A stretch of DNA of 64,000 nt from Isochrysis galbana (taxonomy: Eukaryota; Haptophyta; Isochrysidales; Isochrysidaceae), in assembly GCA_018136815.1 (NCBI GenBank), contig CM030937.1, positions 3,461,820 to 3,525,819 of the forward strand, in the 5' to 3' direction. The notes below the pieces were generated by a model. That model was given only the letters and a program-made list of their open reading frames with translations. It made no database searches and was not told where the DNA came from. Made by a program: the position numbers and the translations under genes. Below, piece after piece: positions 18,635 through 30,197 of this stretch. Positions within the stretch are counted from its first letter, which is position 1; the number at the start of each line of letters is the position of its first letter.

Positions 18635-20368
18635 ATGGCGGCGCTCTCCGGCGGGCTGGGCGGGCTCGGAGTGCTCCTCCGTTGGCTTGGCCGCCGGCTG
18701 GTGGTGAGCGCACGCAGCGCGAGGCTGTTCCGCTATGCGGTCGCGCTCGCGCTGCTCCTCGACTGCGCCGAGCGCTGGCCGGTCCTCGAGTGGATGTACA
18801 CGGACACCGGTGGCCTCCCGCGTTCCGCGATGCTGCCGGAACTGACTGACGACCCGCTTGCGTGGCTCGTCTGCGTGCACGCGTGGCGCGGGTCGCTCCA
18901 GTGGGCACAGGCTCTACTGCTGGCGGAGGCTGCTGCTGCCCTAGGCCTCGCGTTCGGCAGCCGCGCGTGCGGGGTCCTTGCGTGGTGGCTCCATCTCTCC
19001 GTGTGCGTGCGCTCTGCACCGCTCATTTACATACTCGACCGGTACCTCAATGTGTTGCTCATCTACGCCACACTACTTCCGGCACCCTCGGCCAGCGGCG
19101 AGGTGAGTCTGACATCGGTCGCCATCGCACTCCAGCTCGTCTTTATCTACGTCGACGCGAGCACCGCCAAGCTGTTCGATCCTGGGCGCACATGGTCATT
19201 GGACGCACCGGTCGCAGCGCTAGACACCTACTTTCGCCACACGCCCGTGGCACGCTTACTCCATAGGGTGCTCGGCGGCTCTGGGTTACGCCTCGCCGGA
19301 ACAACTGCGGTGGCCATTGAGCTCCTGGCTGCTCCTCTCATGCTGCTTGCTCCAACTCGCTCGTTGCGCCGCCTTGGGATTGCAGTCGCCGTCTTGCTGC
19401 ACCTGGGCATCGCGCTCACAATGCGGAACACGACCATCCTATCGTTCGCAGCGGTCGCGATGTGGCTGCCGTTCCTCGACGGCCCGGCAACCAATGGCCC
19501 GTCCTGTTCTGCCAAGCCTATCCGTGGCGTGGAGGCGCATTGCGATGACCCAAAATGGCTTGGCGAACGCTCCTGCGAGCCAACATGCGCGCCCATTCGC
19601 TCGCTCTCGTCCATCACTGTGGCTCTCTTCATGGGCTCCGCTATGTGGCATCAGTGGCACCACCGGGATGGTCCTGGCTGCGGCGGTCGAGCACCTCCAG
19701 GAGTGGTCCACCGCGCCATACTGCACAACCGCTGGAATGTGTTTGGCAGCGCCGAGGCCCACGTGGTTTGGGAGATTGCTCCAGCGCGCCTCTCCGATGG
19801 CTCAATCGTGGACATCTGGAGAGGCACAGAGCATGTCAGTTGGGAGGTCCCTGAAGACGAAGATCGAGTGCATAGTGGGCGATGGCGATCGTTGCCCATC
19901 ACAGCAGAGCGGGACGAGCAGGATGACTTCCGTTTCTGGTCCATGCTCTGTGACGAGTGGGAAGCCAGGGAAAGGGAGCGGTGGGCGAGGGCGAGGGCAG
20001 ACATGCATGGCCGCCACTCTTCTGCCTTCGAGACGGAGGCGCCGAACGCCGGAGAACAATCTACCAACCTGCTCGCACCTCGCACGATAGTCGGCTTCCA
20101 TTTTTACTTACTCCAGGCGGACGTGGTGCCTGCGCCGCGCAAGTGGGGCTGGCCATTCACGCTCCTTGCGCAAGCGACCGGCATGCAGGCGGTTGATCCG
20201 TCAGACTACGGGCACACATCGTGCAAGGCCGATCCGGTGACGGCGGCATCAGTTTGTGAGACGGTTCAATCTGAGCAAGCGGCTAGTAGCTTGGCTCACT
20301 CCACGTCGTTGTATGGACCTGTACGAAAGCGCTTGCTGCGAAGCTTTTCTTGCTCTGCGCGACCATAA
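18635..20368 (+). CDS. HTTM-domain (vitamin K-dependent carboxylase-like) membrane protein
   Basis: 577 aa from the ATG at 18635; the upstream part of the frame is G-rich leader and was excluded. The N-terminal half has several hydrophobic spans with the arrangement expected of HTTM proteins: RYAVALALLLDCAERWP, DRYLNVLLIYATLLP, LVFIYVDASTAKLFDPGRTW, ELLAAPLMLLAP and VAVLLHLGIALTMRNTTILS. The C-terminal half (about 300-577) is soluble, with little similarity to known domains. HTTM proteins include gamma-carboxylases and many uncharacterised microbial and algal proteins; the catalytic function here is not established. It has one exon, an uninterrupted GC-rich frame, and an S1 insertion 0.4 kb downstream. 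Confidence 0.72.
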   Translation: MAALSGGLGGLGVLLRWLGRRLVVSARSARLFRYAVALALLLDCAERWPVLEWMYTDTGGLPRSAMLPELTDDPLAWLVCVHAWRGSLQWAQALLLAEAAAALGLAFGSRACGVLAWWLHLSVCVRSAPLIYILDRYLNVLLIYATLLPAPSASGEVSLTSVAIALQLVFIYVDASTAKLFDPGRTWSLDAPVAALDTYFRHTPVARLLHRVLGGSGLRLAGTTAVAIELLAAPLMLLAPTRSLRRLGIAVAVLLHLGIALTMRNTTILSFAAVAMWLPFLDGPATNGPSCSAKPIRGVEAHCDDPKWLGERSCEPTCAPIRSLSSITVALFMGSAMWHQWHHRDGPGCGGRAPPGVVHRAILHNRWNVFGSAEAHVVWEIAPARLSDGSIVDIWRGTEHVSWEVPEDEDRVHSGRWRSLPITAERDEQDDFRFWSMLCDEWEARERERWARARADMHGRHSSAFETEAPNAGEQSTNLLAPRTIVGFHFYLLQADVVPAPRKWGWPFTLLAQATGMQAVDPSDYGHTSCKADPVTAASVCETVQSEQAASSLAHSTSLYGPVRKRLLRSFSCSARP

Positions 20369-20742
20369 CTGCCACCTTCTCAGTGTGCAAGCAGGAGAAT
20401 ACTAGTACTATATGGAGTGCGGATAGGCATGTAAACGTGTGAAGCCACAATACCCAGCCTTGAATATGCAACGAGGTGACTAGATCTCCGAGAAGATGAA
20501 GAGATTCATTCACAAGCTCGAAGCGCGTGGTCGAAGCCACAGTTTATGGCAAGGTTGTGTGAGGCCTTATACGCCGTGCGCTCTTCTCATTGCCGTGGCC
20601 TTCATGCAGGATCCCTCGGCAGAGAGAGAGGTGTTTGGATTGTGTGACAGTACATCCGAGTACCTTTGTTGCGTCCTTACGTTTGCGTCCAGCAAAAGAA
20701 CTTGTTTCAGTGGCTCCAATGTTTGCGCAATACGTGGAGCCA
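20369..20742. other. Unassigned, downstream of HTTM gene
   Basis: It probably includes the 3' UTR of the HTTM gene. A 95-aa open frame at 20496-20783 runs into the S1 target site and is not supported. Confidence 0.35.
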
Positions 20743-20758
20743 ACTTGGCGGGCCTTGA
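20743..20758. repeat. Target-site duplication of S1d, left
   Basis: ACTTGGCGGGCCTTGA, identical to 21629-21644. Confidence 0.9.
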
Positions 20759-21628
20759 TAAAATAATTAATGTTATATCCTAGCCAACCCCACTAGCTAA
20801 TTGGACACAACTTTTCCGTCCCGGAATCCCGTCATGCCTGACGAGCCAGGTGTCCGAGTGCTACCGGGGGGAGGGGGCACTGCCCCCTCCCCTCGATATT
20901 TGTCCTCCCCTCAGTGCACGCACCGACCCCGCGCACCCCAGCACGTCCTCTCCTCGAGTCCACGCTGGGGGAAAACCCCTTTCGGGTAAAAGCAACGCAG
21001 GGGGGGGGGGCGCACTCGTGAATAGGGGCCCAGGAGCGCTAATCTCTCCTCGCCGAAGCGAGTGGCCGCGGCAAGCCGCGGCCCTTCCCTCCTGGCTCTG
21101 GCGCCCCCGTCTTCTCTTACCCAAACGGGGCGAGAAGACACGTTTCTGCCGGAGGGGAGAGCTGCCGCTCCCCCCTCCCCTCCCTCTTCCCTTTTCCTCC
21201 TCTCTTCCCTGCGGCGGGGGCCCATGGCGCGCGCCTGCGGCCCCTCTTCAGGTCCCCAGGAGGCCGGCAGGGGCCAGGGAGCGCAGCTCAGGGGGCAGGT
21301 GAGGCTGGGGCATGGCCCTGGCCCCTCCTGCCTCTCCCTCGCTGGCTCTCGAGCCCCTGCCAGTCGACTGGAGCTGGCTGGGGGGTCCTGATCAGGGGGG
21401 CCCAGGGGGAGGAGGGGCTGGTCAGAGGGATGGGCAGGCCACGACGGGCCAAGGCGGGCGAGTCAGGCGGGCCTGTGGGGAGAGGAATGGGTCAGCAGGG
21501 CTGTGTGCTCCTGGCAAGCCATCAGGCGTGCCAGGAGAGTGAGTGGTTCCTCCCCCATGGCAGGGGAGGAGTGGAGAGAGAGGGGGGCTCGTGCCCCCCC
21601 ATGGGCGAACTAAGTATAAACTTAGTTG
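20759..21628 (-). mobile_element. S1d, complete divergent S1 element
   Basis: It is bounded by the 16-bp duplication ACTTGGCGGGCCTTGA at 20743-20758 and 21629-21644. The 5' hairpin AACTAAG-TATAAA-CTTAGTT is at 21608-21627. The 5' half matches other S1 copies (CCCCCCCATGGGCG, GGCAGGGGAGGAGTGGAGAGAG). The 3' half is divergent and ends in an A/T-rich tail (ATTAATTATTTTA on the - strand) in place of a T run. It is 870 bp long with no conserved ORF. Confidence 0.88.
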
Positions 21629-21644
21629 ACTTGGCGGGCCTTGA
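21629..21644. repeat. Target-site duplication of S1d, right
   Basis: ACTTGGCGGGCCTTGA next to the 5' hairpin of S1d, identical to 20743-20758. Confidence 0.9.
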
Positions 21645-21927
21645 AGCCTAGCTGTATGTATCGCATTATTGTGCGTCCTGAGTCTTAAGATTTTTCTTCG
21701 AGGGCACGGCGTACGGCTAGGCGCCGACATCGCGCCCACAAAAGTAATAGGAATAGAAGCCCTCGGGTGATACAAATTACAGGCCCAATGTTATGCGGTT
21801 TCTCATTGCACTACGCCAGGTGAGAGCGGCCGCAAGACAGTCGCACGAAGGACAAGTAAAGAAGAACTAATAGGAGTGCACCTTAGGGCGCGCAGGGCGA
21901 GGAGCCATTTGCTTGTCCATCAAGCGC

Positions 21928-24900
21928 TCACACGCCGGCTCCTCCACCAACATCATGGAAACTTGCTAGGGAGCTCACGTAGGCTAAAAAGCCCATCGCC
22001 CCATCGGTTCCTGCTGCACCGCCAACCGCATCTCGGCGCTTGGCCGCAAGGCCAGCATCGTGTTGTACAACGAAGGATCGATGCGACCCGAGGGCCTGGA
22101 AGCCATCTGCCCGAAGGCGTTCGAGCGAGCTGCTCCGCGAGAAGAGATCGAGCACAGGCAGTCGGACGAGAGCCGGTGGCACGCTGACCAAGTCCTTTGA
22201 CCGCGGGTTTGGCGCCCACAACTGAGGACACGTTAGGCCGGGGGGGGGGGAGGGGGGGGTATTCCACAAAAGCCTGCGCAACATGTTTTGTGTTCAACTC
22301 TGGCGACATGGAAGAAACCGCTAGGAGCCATCCGTTGCATTCCGACGTGGCCGATCGGGCATGCGACCGTCCAAAGAGGCTCAAAACGCGCGCATGCAAC
22401 GGGCAATGTGTGCCCGAACTCTCCAGACGGCGAAAGACTACCCACCCACCCCGACAAGGCGCCCAACATTCTGTCGCACCAGTCGAAACTCGTCCAATTC
22501 GTGTATGAGCGGGACAGTGAAGTCAATGGGCAAATGACGCAATTTGTTTGCTTTGCCGCCGACGTGCTCGCCCTTCTCGAGGTGGTTGGTAGAGAGGGAC
22601 GACTGGTTGAAAAACGACGGATAGAGCACCACCGAACCGCGCAAGTAGGCTAGCTCGATCATGAATTTCTTCCAAGATGTCGACCAACCATTAGAAGCAG
22701 AGCGAGGGATATTCACAGCGGGGGCACCGGCCAAGCGACGCTCCTATGAAACACACATGGCCAAACGGATTGGAATCATCGCAAGAAAGACGACGGGGTT
22801 GGCGTGGAGGAAATTGTGCCTCTACCCATTAGAGAAAGCATGCTCACTGCCGTCCGGCCAGAGTATCCACTCACACCCGGCGGTGAACGTTCTCTTCCGG
22901 ACGCTTACCATGAACTCACGGAAAACGAGCCAGGGCTTGGGGAAAAAGAGAGCGCCCCACGAGCACGGGAGCGGCTGCAGGAAGAGGTGGGGACGCGGCA
23001 GGAATTCGGCTGGCACGTCATTGTCAGTCTACGCAAGGGGAGCAGCGGTGGAGGTCGGTGAACTCGCAAGCTTATGGGGTGAGAGTAGACATCATGCTCG
23101 ATCGGACCAAGATGCACGCAAGGACGGTGGGAGTTCTCCGCACCTCGCTAGCGGAGGTGCCTAGCTCTTCATAGAGATTGATCCGGCGCCTGGGCATTGA
23201 GAGTTCAACCAAGCGGGGCGTGTACAGTGAGATGGCCCCTAGAGGGCCGTCGTAGGCAGGCGGTATTTGAGAAGACCCTTGTCCCACTGCATCAGTGCCT
23301 TGGTGCTCGCCATCAGCCTTGCTGTATGCATACCTCAGTAGGGTCAACTTGAGGTATGCATAAAAATATGGGGAGACCTCGATATCATCCTCTAATAGGA
23401 CACCATAGGAATGTTCATCGTCCGGAGTCCAGCTCTCTACCACTGCCGCAATGAGGCCGGCGTGGGCCACGCGCACGGCCACGGCGCGCCTGCCTGATTC
23501 CCACGGCCAACCATTCACCAAATCAAGCGTTTCTCCGTCGGCGCCTGCCTCAACGCTGAATGACAGGTGCACTCGATCTCCCAAGTAATGGGCGCTGGAA
23601 ATGGAATGGAGCAATCGACGTAGCGAACCGGGACGCCGGTGTGTGATCACGGCAATGGTAACACTTGGACCGTGCCACCGCGCTATAGCCATCGGAGAGA
23701 GGGTAGGTAACCACTCTAGCAGAGGCAGTTCTTTGGGTTCGGGCATCAACAGTACCGGGGGCGATGTCCCTTGTACCTTATCGACGTCTCTCACGCTACC
23801 CCACCGACCACCCATTCCCGCCGCGCTCGAGCCACCGACCGCATCAACAGCAGCCTGGGCCGAAGCCGTCATCGTGGCGTCTCCTGTGGGAGAGATAATG
23901 GCCACGGGTTGAAGCGACTCAATCAGGTCGCCTAGAGCGAGCGTGAGCGATGCACAATGACCAGCCATGTCGGTCGTGGCATCCAGGGATGCGTCCGAAA
24001 GGTCTCCGGGCGTGGGAACAACGGGGGCGTCGATCGAATCGTTGCCTTCGTGTGGGTTTAGATGCACAAGCGCACTCGCCTCCTGGCAAAGCCAATCACG
24101 GAGGAGTTGTGCCGGAGCTTCATCGGCCTGGCGTGCAGGACCTTCTGCGGGATGGGCATAACCGCTAGAGAGCAACCGCGCGAGCCGGGCGCAATGCAAC
24201 TGCGGGTCTTGCGAATGTAGACCACCTCGAGGGGGCCGGCTTGGGCCCATTTGCCCCGTCAGGACCACCACGGGGACGTATTCAGAGGAATCGCCCATTG
24301 TAGACCGATAGAGCGGTGCATAAAGCCGAGCTAACTGAGTGACGTCCAGACCACTCGTGGAGGGCCACAAAAAGAGCAACACTCGACGGCTCCACATGGT
24401 ACGGGACCTTGCTTCATTGGCGGGCGCGTCACCTGATGAACGAGATGTGTCCGAGCTGAATCCCAGCGAATGGAACTCGGCAGGTTCTCCAGCTGAAAGC
24501 ACTGGCGAGCGCCATGGGGGCGACATACCCCCTTTTCGCACATGGAGCCAGATTTCTCGCCGCCATGCTGACTCCTGAGCTGCTACCATCGATGTCGGTG
24601 GTTGATTACCCGAACAACCCCAGTCTCCCCAGGTATCAACCCCGTGCAGGTCGTCGTGCAGGTCGCTGTCTCGGACGGAGATGCCTGCCGGTATTACCAA
24701 GGACGGCAGATCGGCGTGGCGCGCCATCATGAGCGAGATCCAAGCTTCCTCCCCCAAGTTGACATCGAGTCGCTCGGCCTTACCATCATTGCCAGCTTGC
24801 CAACCTGTCACCTCCCATTTTCCCCCGACACGATCGGCGCCAGCGTTTCCCGCATCGACGTCGCCCTCTTCTTCTCGAAGCAGAAGGGGAATCCATTCGG

Positions 24901-25984
24901 TTCGCATGAACCAAGCGCCCCTCAATGAGTCCACATGCGTCAGGCGCCTTGGCCGCAGCCCAAGCTTTCCAAACGGTAGTGAGACCGACCCAGTACCTGC
25001 AACCCGATGCCACGCATCAGCGCCAGCGGCATCGGCGGATGTGGCGATGCCCACCTGGTCCTTGGCCGAGGGTGTGACACCTGGAGCGCGGCCGGTTGCT
25101 CTTTGCGGCCGCTGTGGTGACGAAGCCATTTGCACTGGCCCCTCGGCGGAAGAGTTTGAAGAGAAGAAGGAACGCCATCCTGCGACGCCAAGTATCCCGA
25201 TTCCGCTGGGTACAGCCGATGTAAAAATCATTGTGCGCACAAGCCTCGGCCCAGGCGTCACAGATGGATCAAGCAGCATCACATAGGGCGTGCTCGCCTG
25301 CAAGGCAAGCAAGAAACGGCGAACGCGCCCTCGCCGTCTCTCTGCCAAGCCGTCGCCAGCGCGCATGGCGGTGAAAACCGCAATGCGCTCACCAGATGGA
25401 TCAACAGTGGCTGCGAGGTACCGAGCTGACAGGCCCTTGTCCACTGAGGCTGAGAGCGCATCGATGAAAACTGTCTCGGGTGGGCCACCGTGCTGGTACT
25501 CTAGAGCGCGCAACTGGCGGCAGAGCGTCCTGTCATCTCGATACTCGAGTAGCACAGTGACAGGCTGCGTGGCACCCGGTGCGTTGCTTGCGCTGGTATG
25601 TGCAGCACCGGCGAGAGAGGTGGCGACAATCTCAGCGTACGTCGGGAGCGTCCGTTCGCCCGGAGACGGAGCCAAAAGCCTCTCGAGTTCCGCCCGCTCC
25701 TCCGAGGAGGCAGATGGCTCCCAGTCGATCGGGGCCGCCGGCAATCCTGTCAAGCACGAATCGAGCGTCTCGGGTGGCTGGCGGCTGCTTGGCTCGAGTG
25801 CGATGTCCGCGCGCAGCTTCGTGTGCGACTGCTGCCGCCATGGCGCAGTGAGCTTGCGCTGCATCGCCCTCAGCCTGCTCTCAACCACAAGGAAGAGTCC
25901 AGCAGTGATAGCGAGGATCGCCAGCGCCATGGTGCGTGTCGAGGGGAGTCGCGGCCCGCGCGGCTCGGGAACGGAGCGGCGCAT
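21928..25984 (-). CDS. Large type II membrane glycosyltransferase-like protein (plant At5g12260-like family)
   Basis: Four exons, 25984-23144, 22974-22909, 22743-22480 and 22221-21928, give about 1154 aa; all junctions are phase 0. Donors are GTGCGG, GTAAGC and GTGCGA; acceptors are CTGCAG, TCATAG and CCTCAG. The start ATG at 25984 precedes a single membrane anchor (residues about 19-34, ALAILAITAGLFLVV). A GT-A-like core reads VTIAVITHRRPGSL...VLLEDDIEVSPYFY, with E865-D866-D867 as the probable metal/nucleotide-sugar motif. After splicing it continues PLPCSWGALFFPKPW, SNGWSTSWKKF, YLRGSVVLYP, STNHLEKGEH and LPVLDLFSR. These blocks fit a poorly characterised eukaryotic Golgi glycosyltransferase-like family. 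The first 700 residues are weakly conserved. The last exon may extend further: a GTGAGC donor candidate lies before the stop. Confidence 0.75.
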
Positions 25985-26184
25985 CGCGGCGGCGGCCCGA
26001 GCTGTCCTTCCCCTCGTCGCTTCCGACCCTCCCGCTCTGACTGCGCCTGCCGCAACCCTGCCCTCCCCCTCCCCCCCCCCCACCCCCCTCCCCTTCCGGC
26101 ACCCCCCGATTCCCCTCTTCCCGCCACCCTCCGCTGCTCCGCTCTCTCTTCTCTCTCGTCTTCTCTTCCCAGCTAATCTCTCTT

Positions 26185-26454
26185 AAGCATCTCTAGAGCG
26201 AGTTCCTACTGGTAGGGAGAGTGTGAAGATTTCGACAGGAGGTCAGGAGGTTGTTTGTACTCCAGGCAGCGAACTTTAGTTTGCGCAGGTGAACGGCTCC
26301 GTCTGCTACTCGCCGGTAGTAATACTACTATACTATGTAGTATGACTTTTAATGTAGTTGCCAGTTGTATTTCCGCATGTCCCAGGGTGGTTTGTGTCGT
26401 CTTTGTCTTTGTGGCCCCATTCGTATCCATATTCATCTTCGACGGAACGTGACC
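26185..26454. other. Unassigned 5' flank of glycosyltransferase gene
   Basis: It probably contains the promoter and leader of the - strand glycosyltransferase gene. I see no clear TATA element in the right orientation and no known repeat, only short TACTA-type inverted words around 26320-26345. Confidence 0.35.
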
Positions 26455-26885
26455 TTGGCGCGCGCGCCACGACCTGCTCTCAGGGATCCCAAGTCCTGAG
26501 GGGGCTCCTAGACTCCTAGATCCCAGAGGGCTAGCCAGGAAGCTAAGGGGTTAGGGGGCAGTGGAGGCTGGGGCTCAGCCCCTTGCCTCTCCTTCCTCTC
26601 CCGCGCGTGCCTCGCTGGCCGTGGGTGTCTTGCACAGTATCCTGTCTGCCAGATAGTCTGCCTGGTGACTAGTGACTAGGAGGGGGGGGGAAGGTCAGTA
26701 CGAGTGTTGGCCCATGCGGGCCTCGGAGTGCTGAGGGCTGGGTCAGGGTGTTGATTGCTCAGCTCATGCCAGAAGGCAGAGTCTGGCGGTGACCGAGAGG
26801 CGCCCCAGAGAGGAATTGGAGCCTAAGGGGGAGGGCACGAAGCGCCTCCCCCCATGTCCCATGTGAACTAAGTATAAACTTAGTT
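26455..26885 (-). mobile_element. S2-like 5' fragment with an S1-type hairpin
   Basis: The hairpin AACTAAG-TATAAA-CTTAGTT (26866-26885) is the S1 type. The body, however, contains S2 blocks (GGTCAGTACGAG, TGCTCAGC, GGGGGCAGTGGAGGCTGGGGCT) in the same order as 4630-4880. The 3' half is missing, and I found no flanking duplication. Confidence 0.65.
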
Positions 26886-27719
26886 CAAAGCCGCGCTCAA
26901 GCAAGCTCAAGGCGGCTCAAAAGAAGAAGTGAACCTCCACATCCTCCGCTTTGGGGAACGGGGGGTGGTAGGGGGGCGGGGTAAGGGGGGTAGGGGGGGG
27001 TTTAAAATAGGTCCCATAGGAGGGAGTGGTGCAGGGGGAAAAACCGAGCATGTGAGGTTGCAGTCTCTCAGCCAAAGAGGAAAGAGGGGGTAGCGGGTGA
27101 GGGGCGAGAGCGTATGGCAGTATGGGGCTAAGGCGGTGGCAGAAGATCGATAGCACACTGAGTGCGTTGGGCCCGCTAAGCTAGCAGAAGTAGCCAGAAT
27201 CTTCAACCGTCTTTATCCCACAGTTGACCTTGAGGTGCCTATGCTTTTTTACTATGCGGCTGCCGTTGCTTCCCGCAATCAAGTGCTTCCCTCGCAGAGA
27301 GGCGGGCCGTCGGAGAGATTATGCTTGGCTACCCTCCCCATACGCGGTTTTACTCACCACTCGGTAGTACTAGGTCCCGCCGAAAGACTTCCAGCTAGCA
27401 CTGGGCCTGCAGCTAGTCCGTTTGCTCACCTGTTACTTGCGCTTCTACGCGTTCATGCCACACACGGAGCTAGAGCCAACTAACCTGATGCCGTCACCGC
27501 TAGCGGGAGGCTCTCAGGGCCCTCTAGGCTGGATTCGGCCACGGAGATTGTGCGGATTGAGTCAGACAAGGCATTCCAGCGGCAAAATCTCTCCCACCCC
27601 GAGATCCAAATCGCAAAACATAGGGAGGTTTGTGCTAGACCGATGCAACAACTTAGAGTAGTGCAAAACGTGCAATGTGAAAGGCGGCGAGAAGACCGAT
27701 TGAAGCCTCTCTTCTGACG
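26886..27719. other. Unassigned region downstream of VTE6
   Basis: I see no supported gene. It includes G/C homopolymer runs near 26960-27000 and probably the 3' UTR of the VTE6 gene near 27600-27719. Confidence 0.35.
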
Positions 27720-28978
27720 TCACACAATCCCAGCAAGCACACAGATCAGGATGGCCGTGACGGCGCCTACGGTGGTGTTGATGAAGTTAACCACCTCATT
27801 GGTAAGCCATCCCATTCCTTCCTTTCCTTGCGCTGCCGCACCAATGATGGACTCAATATTGTTGGCGAACCTAATAAATAAGCCATAGGGTAGAGTAAGA
27901 CGAATGCGTGAAATGACGGGCGCGGAATCGCACCGCACTGACTGAATCTCGAGAGCTGGACCCTACACCTAGAGTCTGCAACGGCTCCGTCAAACGATGG
28001 CCTGACCTTGCCAAGGCGTGGGAGGTGAGAGGCGCACCATGCAGCGAAAACGCATGGTGCGATGGCCGAGGCCGGCATCATCCCGAAGACTACACCAAAG
28101 AGACAGAGAAGCAACGAGCCCGCGATGCCTGCGAGAGTTCCCTCCAGAGACACCGCTCCTTCAGTGCCAGGGGGCACCTGATGCAGTAGGTAAGAAGGAC
28201 ATGACGTGGGGAGAGGCAGCACATGTTGCGTGAAGTTCATCAAGTTTGTGGGTGGAGGCATAGCATCTCTGCGGGTGGTCAGACAAACCTTGCGAAACGT
28301 TGTGGCGAGGTATGTCGTCTTCCCATAGACCTTGCCAATCTCCGACGCAGATGTATCGCCCAACTTCGTCGCGAAGGAGGCGATCACCCCGATCAGCAAG
28401 AGGGAACGCACTTTTGCTATGCCAAGAGACGCAGCAACCGGGAGACATAAGACCAACTTCTGTGCCGAGCCAAAGGCAAGTGCGCACATTGCTGCTGTGG
28501 CAGCTGCGCCCCACACGTTCTCTGGTCCCCGCTGGCCGCCACGGCCCTCTGCGATCCCGAGGGCCTCCTTCTTCTCTTTGCCAACCTTGGTCACTGAAGA
28601 GCCACAGAAGAGGTAAAAGACTCCCGTGAGAAATCCACGCCAACCAAGCGACGACCACAGGATGACTGCGAGGATCCACGCGTGGACAAGGCCTGCTGTG
28701 GTGAGCATTTTCTGGCCGGTGGCAGCAAACGACGTGAAGAGCACTGTCGAGAGGAGGACGCCCTCCGGGAAGAGTCCTGGTATGGGCAGGAGTCCACTCG
28801 GCAGCACGGGGACAGGTGCAAGAGGCAGAGCCATCTTGGGCCCGCGCGGATTCGCCAGGCGCACGAAGGACGGGGCTTGATAAGGCGCGCGTCCGAGCGC
28901 ATGCGGGCGCACCGCGAGCGCTGCGCCTCCGCCGAGCGCCGCCAGCAGGGCGAGCAGCGTGGGCTTGGGCGGCGCCAT
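27720..28978 (-). CDS. VTE6: Phytyl-phosphate kinase, DUF92/TMEM19 family (VTE6-like)
   Basis: Three exons, 28978-28289, 28177-28038 and 27870-27720, give 326 aa. The joins are FRK|VPPGTEGAVSLEGT (phase 0, donor GTTTGT) and FAAW|FANNIESIIGA (phase 2, donor GTGCGC). Family motifs are ATKLGDTSASEIGKVYGK, GTEGAVSLEGTLAG, ESIIGA and WLTNEVVNFINT, with about six hydrophobic spans. The basic, Ala-rich N terminus (MAPPKPTLLALLAALGGG) fits a plastid transit peptide. The enzyme phosphorylates phytyl phosphate to phytyl diphosphate, which feeds tocopherol and phylloquinone synthesis in the plastid envelope. The codon before the ATG is GTG and was not used. Confidence 0.85.
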
Positions 28979-29330
28979 CACTCTCGCCGTGTCGGCCGAG
29001 CCAGGCGCGGCAGGGGATTGATTAAAAGAAGCCGGTAGCAGCCACTAGATAGACTGTTTGTTGCCTGCCGGCAGGACTTGGGTCTGGCTGTGGAGCTGAT
29101 GGTGATGGCCTGGTTGGGCAGGAACTGTGTCGGCTGGGGAATGGGTGGTCGGCACGCGAGGAGTGGCGAGAGGGGGGGGGGGGTGGGAGGCTGGGTGGGA
29201 AGGCGTGAGCGACACTCTTCCGCGACCATATGCATATGACGGATAGGGCTCTGTGCTGTAGTAGCAGTCTGTGGGTGCGTGTGTAGGCATGTTTGGATGT
29301 GGTTGTCCTTTAGCAACAAGATGCAGAATC
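28979..29330. other. Unassigned 5' flank of VTE6
   Basis: It probably holds the promoter and leader of the VTE6 gene. I see no other gene or repeat apart from a G run near 29172-29184. Confidence 0.4.
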
Positions 29331-29470
29331 TACTTTTATAAGTAAGGGTCAATGGGGCCCTCGCGCCCCCCTCACTCCATCGCGGACATCCCCCGGGGTG
29401 GGCCCGTACAATCCTGGCAGGGGTTGGGCACTCATCATCTCATCATTAGCCTGGTCACTCACACTCACAC
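29331..29470 (+). mobile_element. S2b, 5' fragment of an S2 element
   Basis: The hairpin TACTT-TTAT-AAGTA at 29331-29344 is followed by GGGTCAATGGGGCC, CTCCATCGCGGACA, CCCCCGGGGTGGGCCCGTACA and a GGCAGGGG remnant, collinear with the S2 copy at 61802. Similarity fades after about 29435. Confidence 0.7.
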
Positions 29471-30197
29471 CTTTTAACCACTATTTCCCACCTCCCCTAG
29501 GCCCCTAGGTGTCCAAGGACCAAGGATTCCGCAGGGTCCCCCCTCCCCCCCTACCTGCCCCGGCAACCTTCTTCCTCCCCCCCACGAAGCCACGAACCCC
29601 TTCCCGCCGCACGAAAGGCAATGGCGTCGGTGAGTGACCCCCCTCTCTTGCCCCGCGCGTGATCCTCTGCCCTCCGGCCTCCGGCCTCCGGGCGCTTCCT
29701 GCTTCCTGCTTTCTGCTTCCCGCTTCCTGGCCGCCACTAGCTTCCTGATGGCCGCTGGCGCCATCGGTGTGCGTGCGTGCTGACTGCGAGGTGGCGTTGG
29801 CTGCAAAACTATAGCCTCTATGGAGTGCGCGAAATATGTGAGGTCGTAATGGGCCTTATTAAGCCTTATACGTATATAGATATAGAGTACAGTAGACTAC
29901 TTTGAATAGAGAAAATCATGTTGTTTTGTACTCATGTGTAAAGTATGAATACTCATGCTTTGCCCCCCACCCCCACCCCCACACCCCCCACCTCACCCAC
30001 TCAAGAGGAAGGGGAAACCTCGCGGCGAGTTGCAGGGATAGGGGGGGTGGGGGTGGGTGGGCAGAGGGGGGGACGCGTCACACCGTCCGAGTGCAGGGCA
30101 CTCAACAGTTGACACGTCGCGTTATTGGCGTGTTCGAGCGAGCTTTGACAAGGAAGTCAATTGCCGGCAGTGGGGTGCCAGGCTCGGCCGGCCGCCA
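29471..30197. other. Unassigned region with short tandem words
   Basis: CCTCCGGCCTCCGG and CTTCCTGCTTCCTGCTTTCTGCTTCC tandem words lie at 29665-29735, and a CCCCCACC-rich stretch at 29965-30000. No gene is supported; the leader of the 30198 gene probably lies at the right end. Confidence 0.4.
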
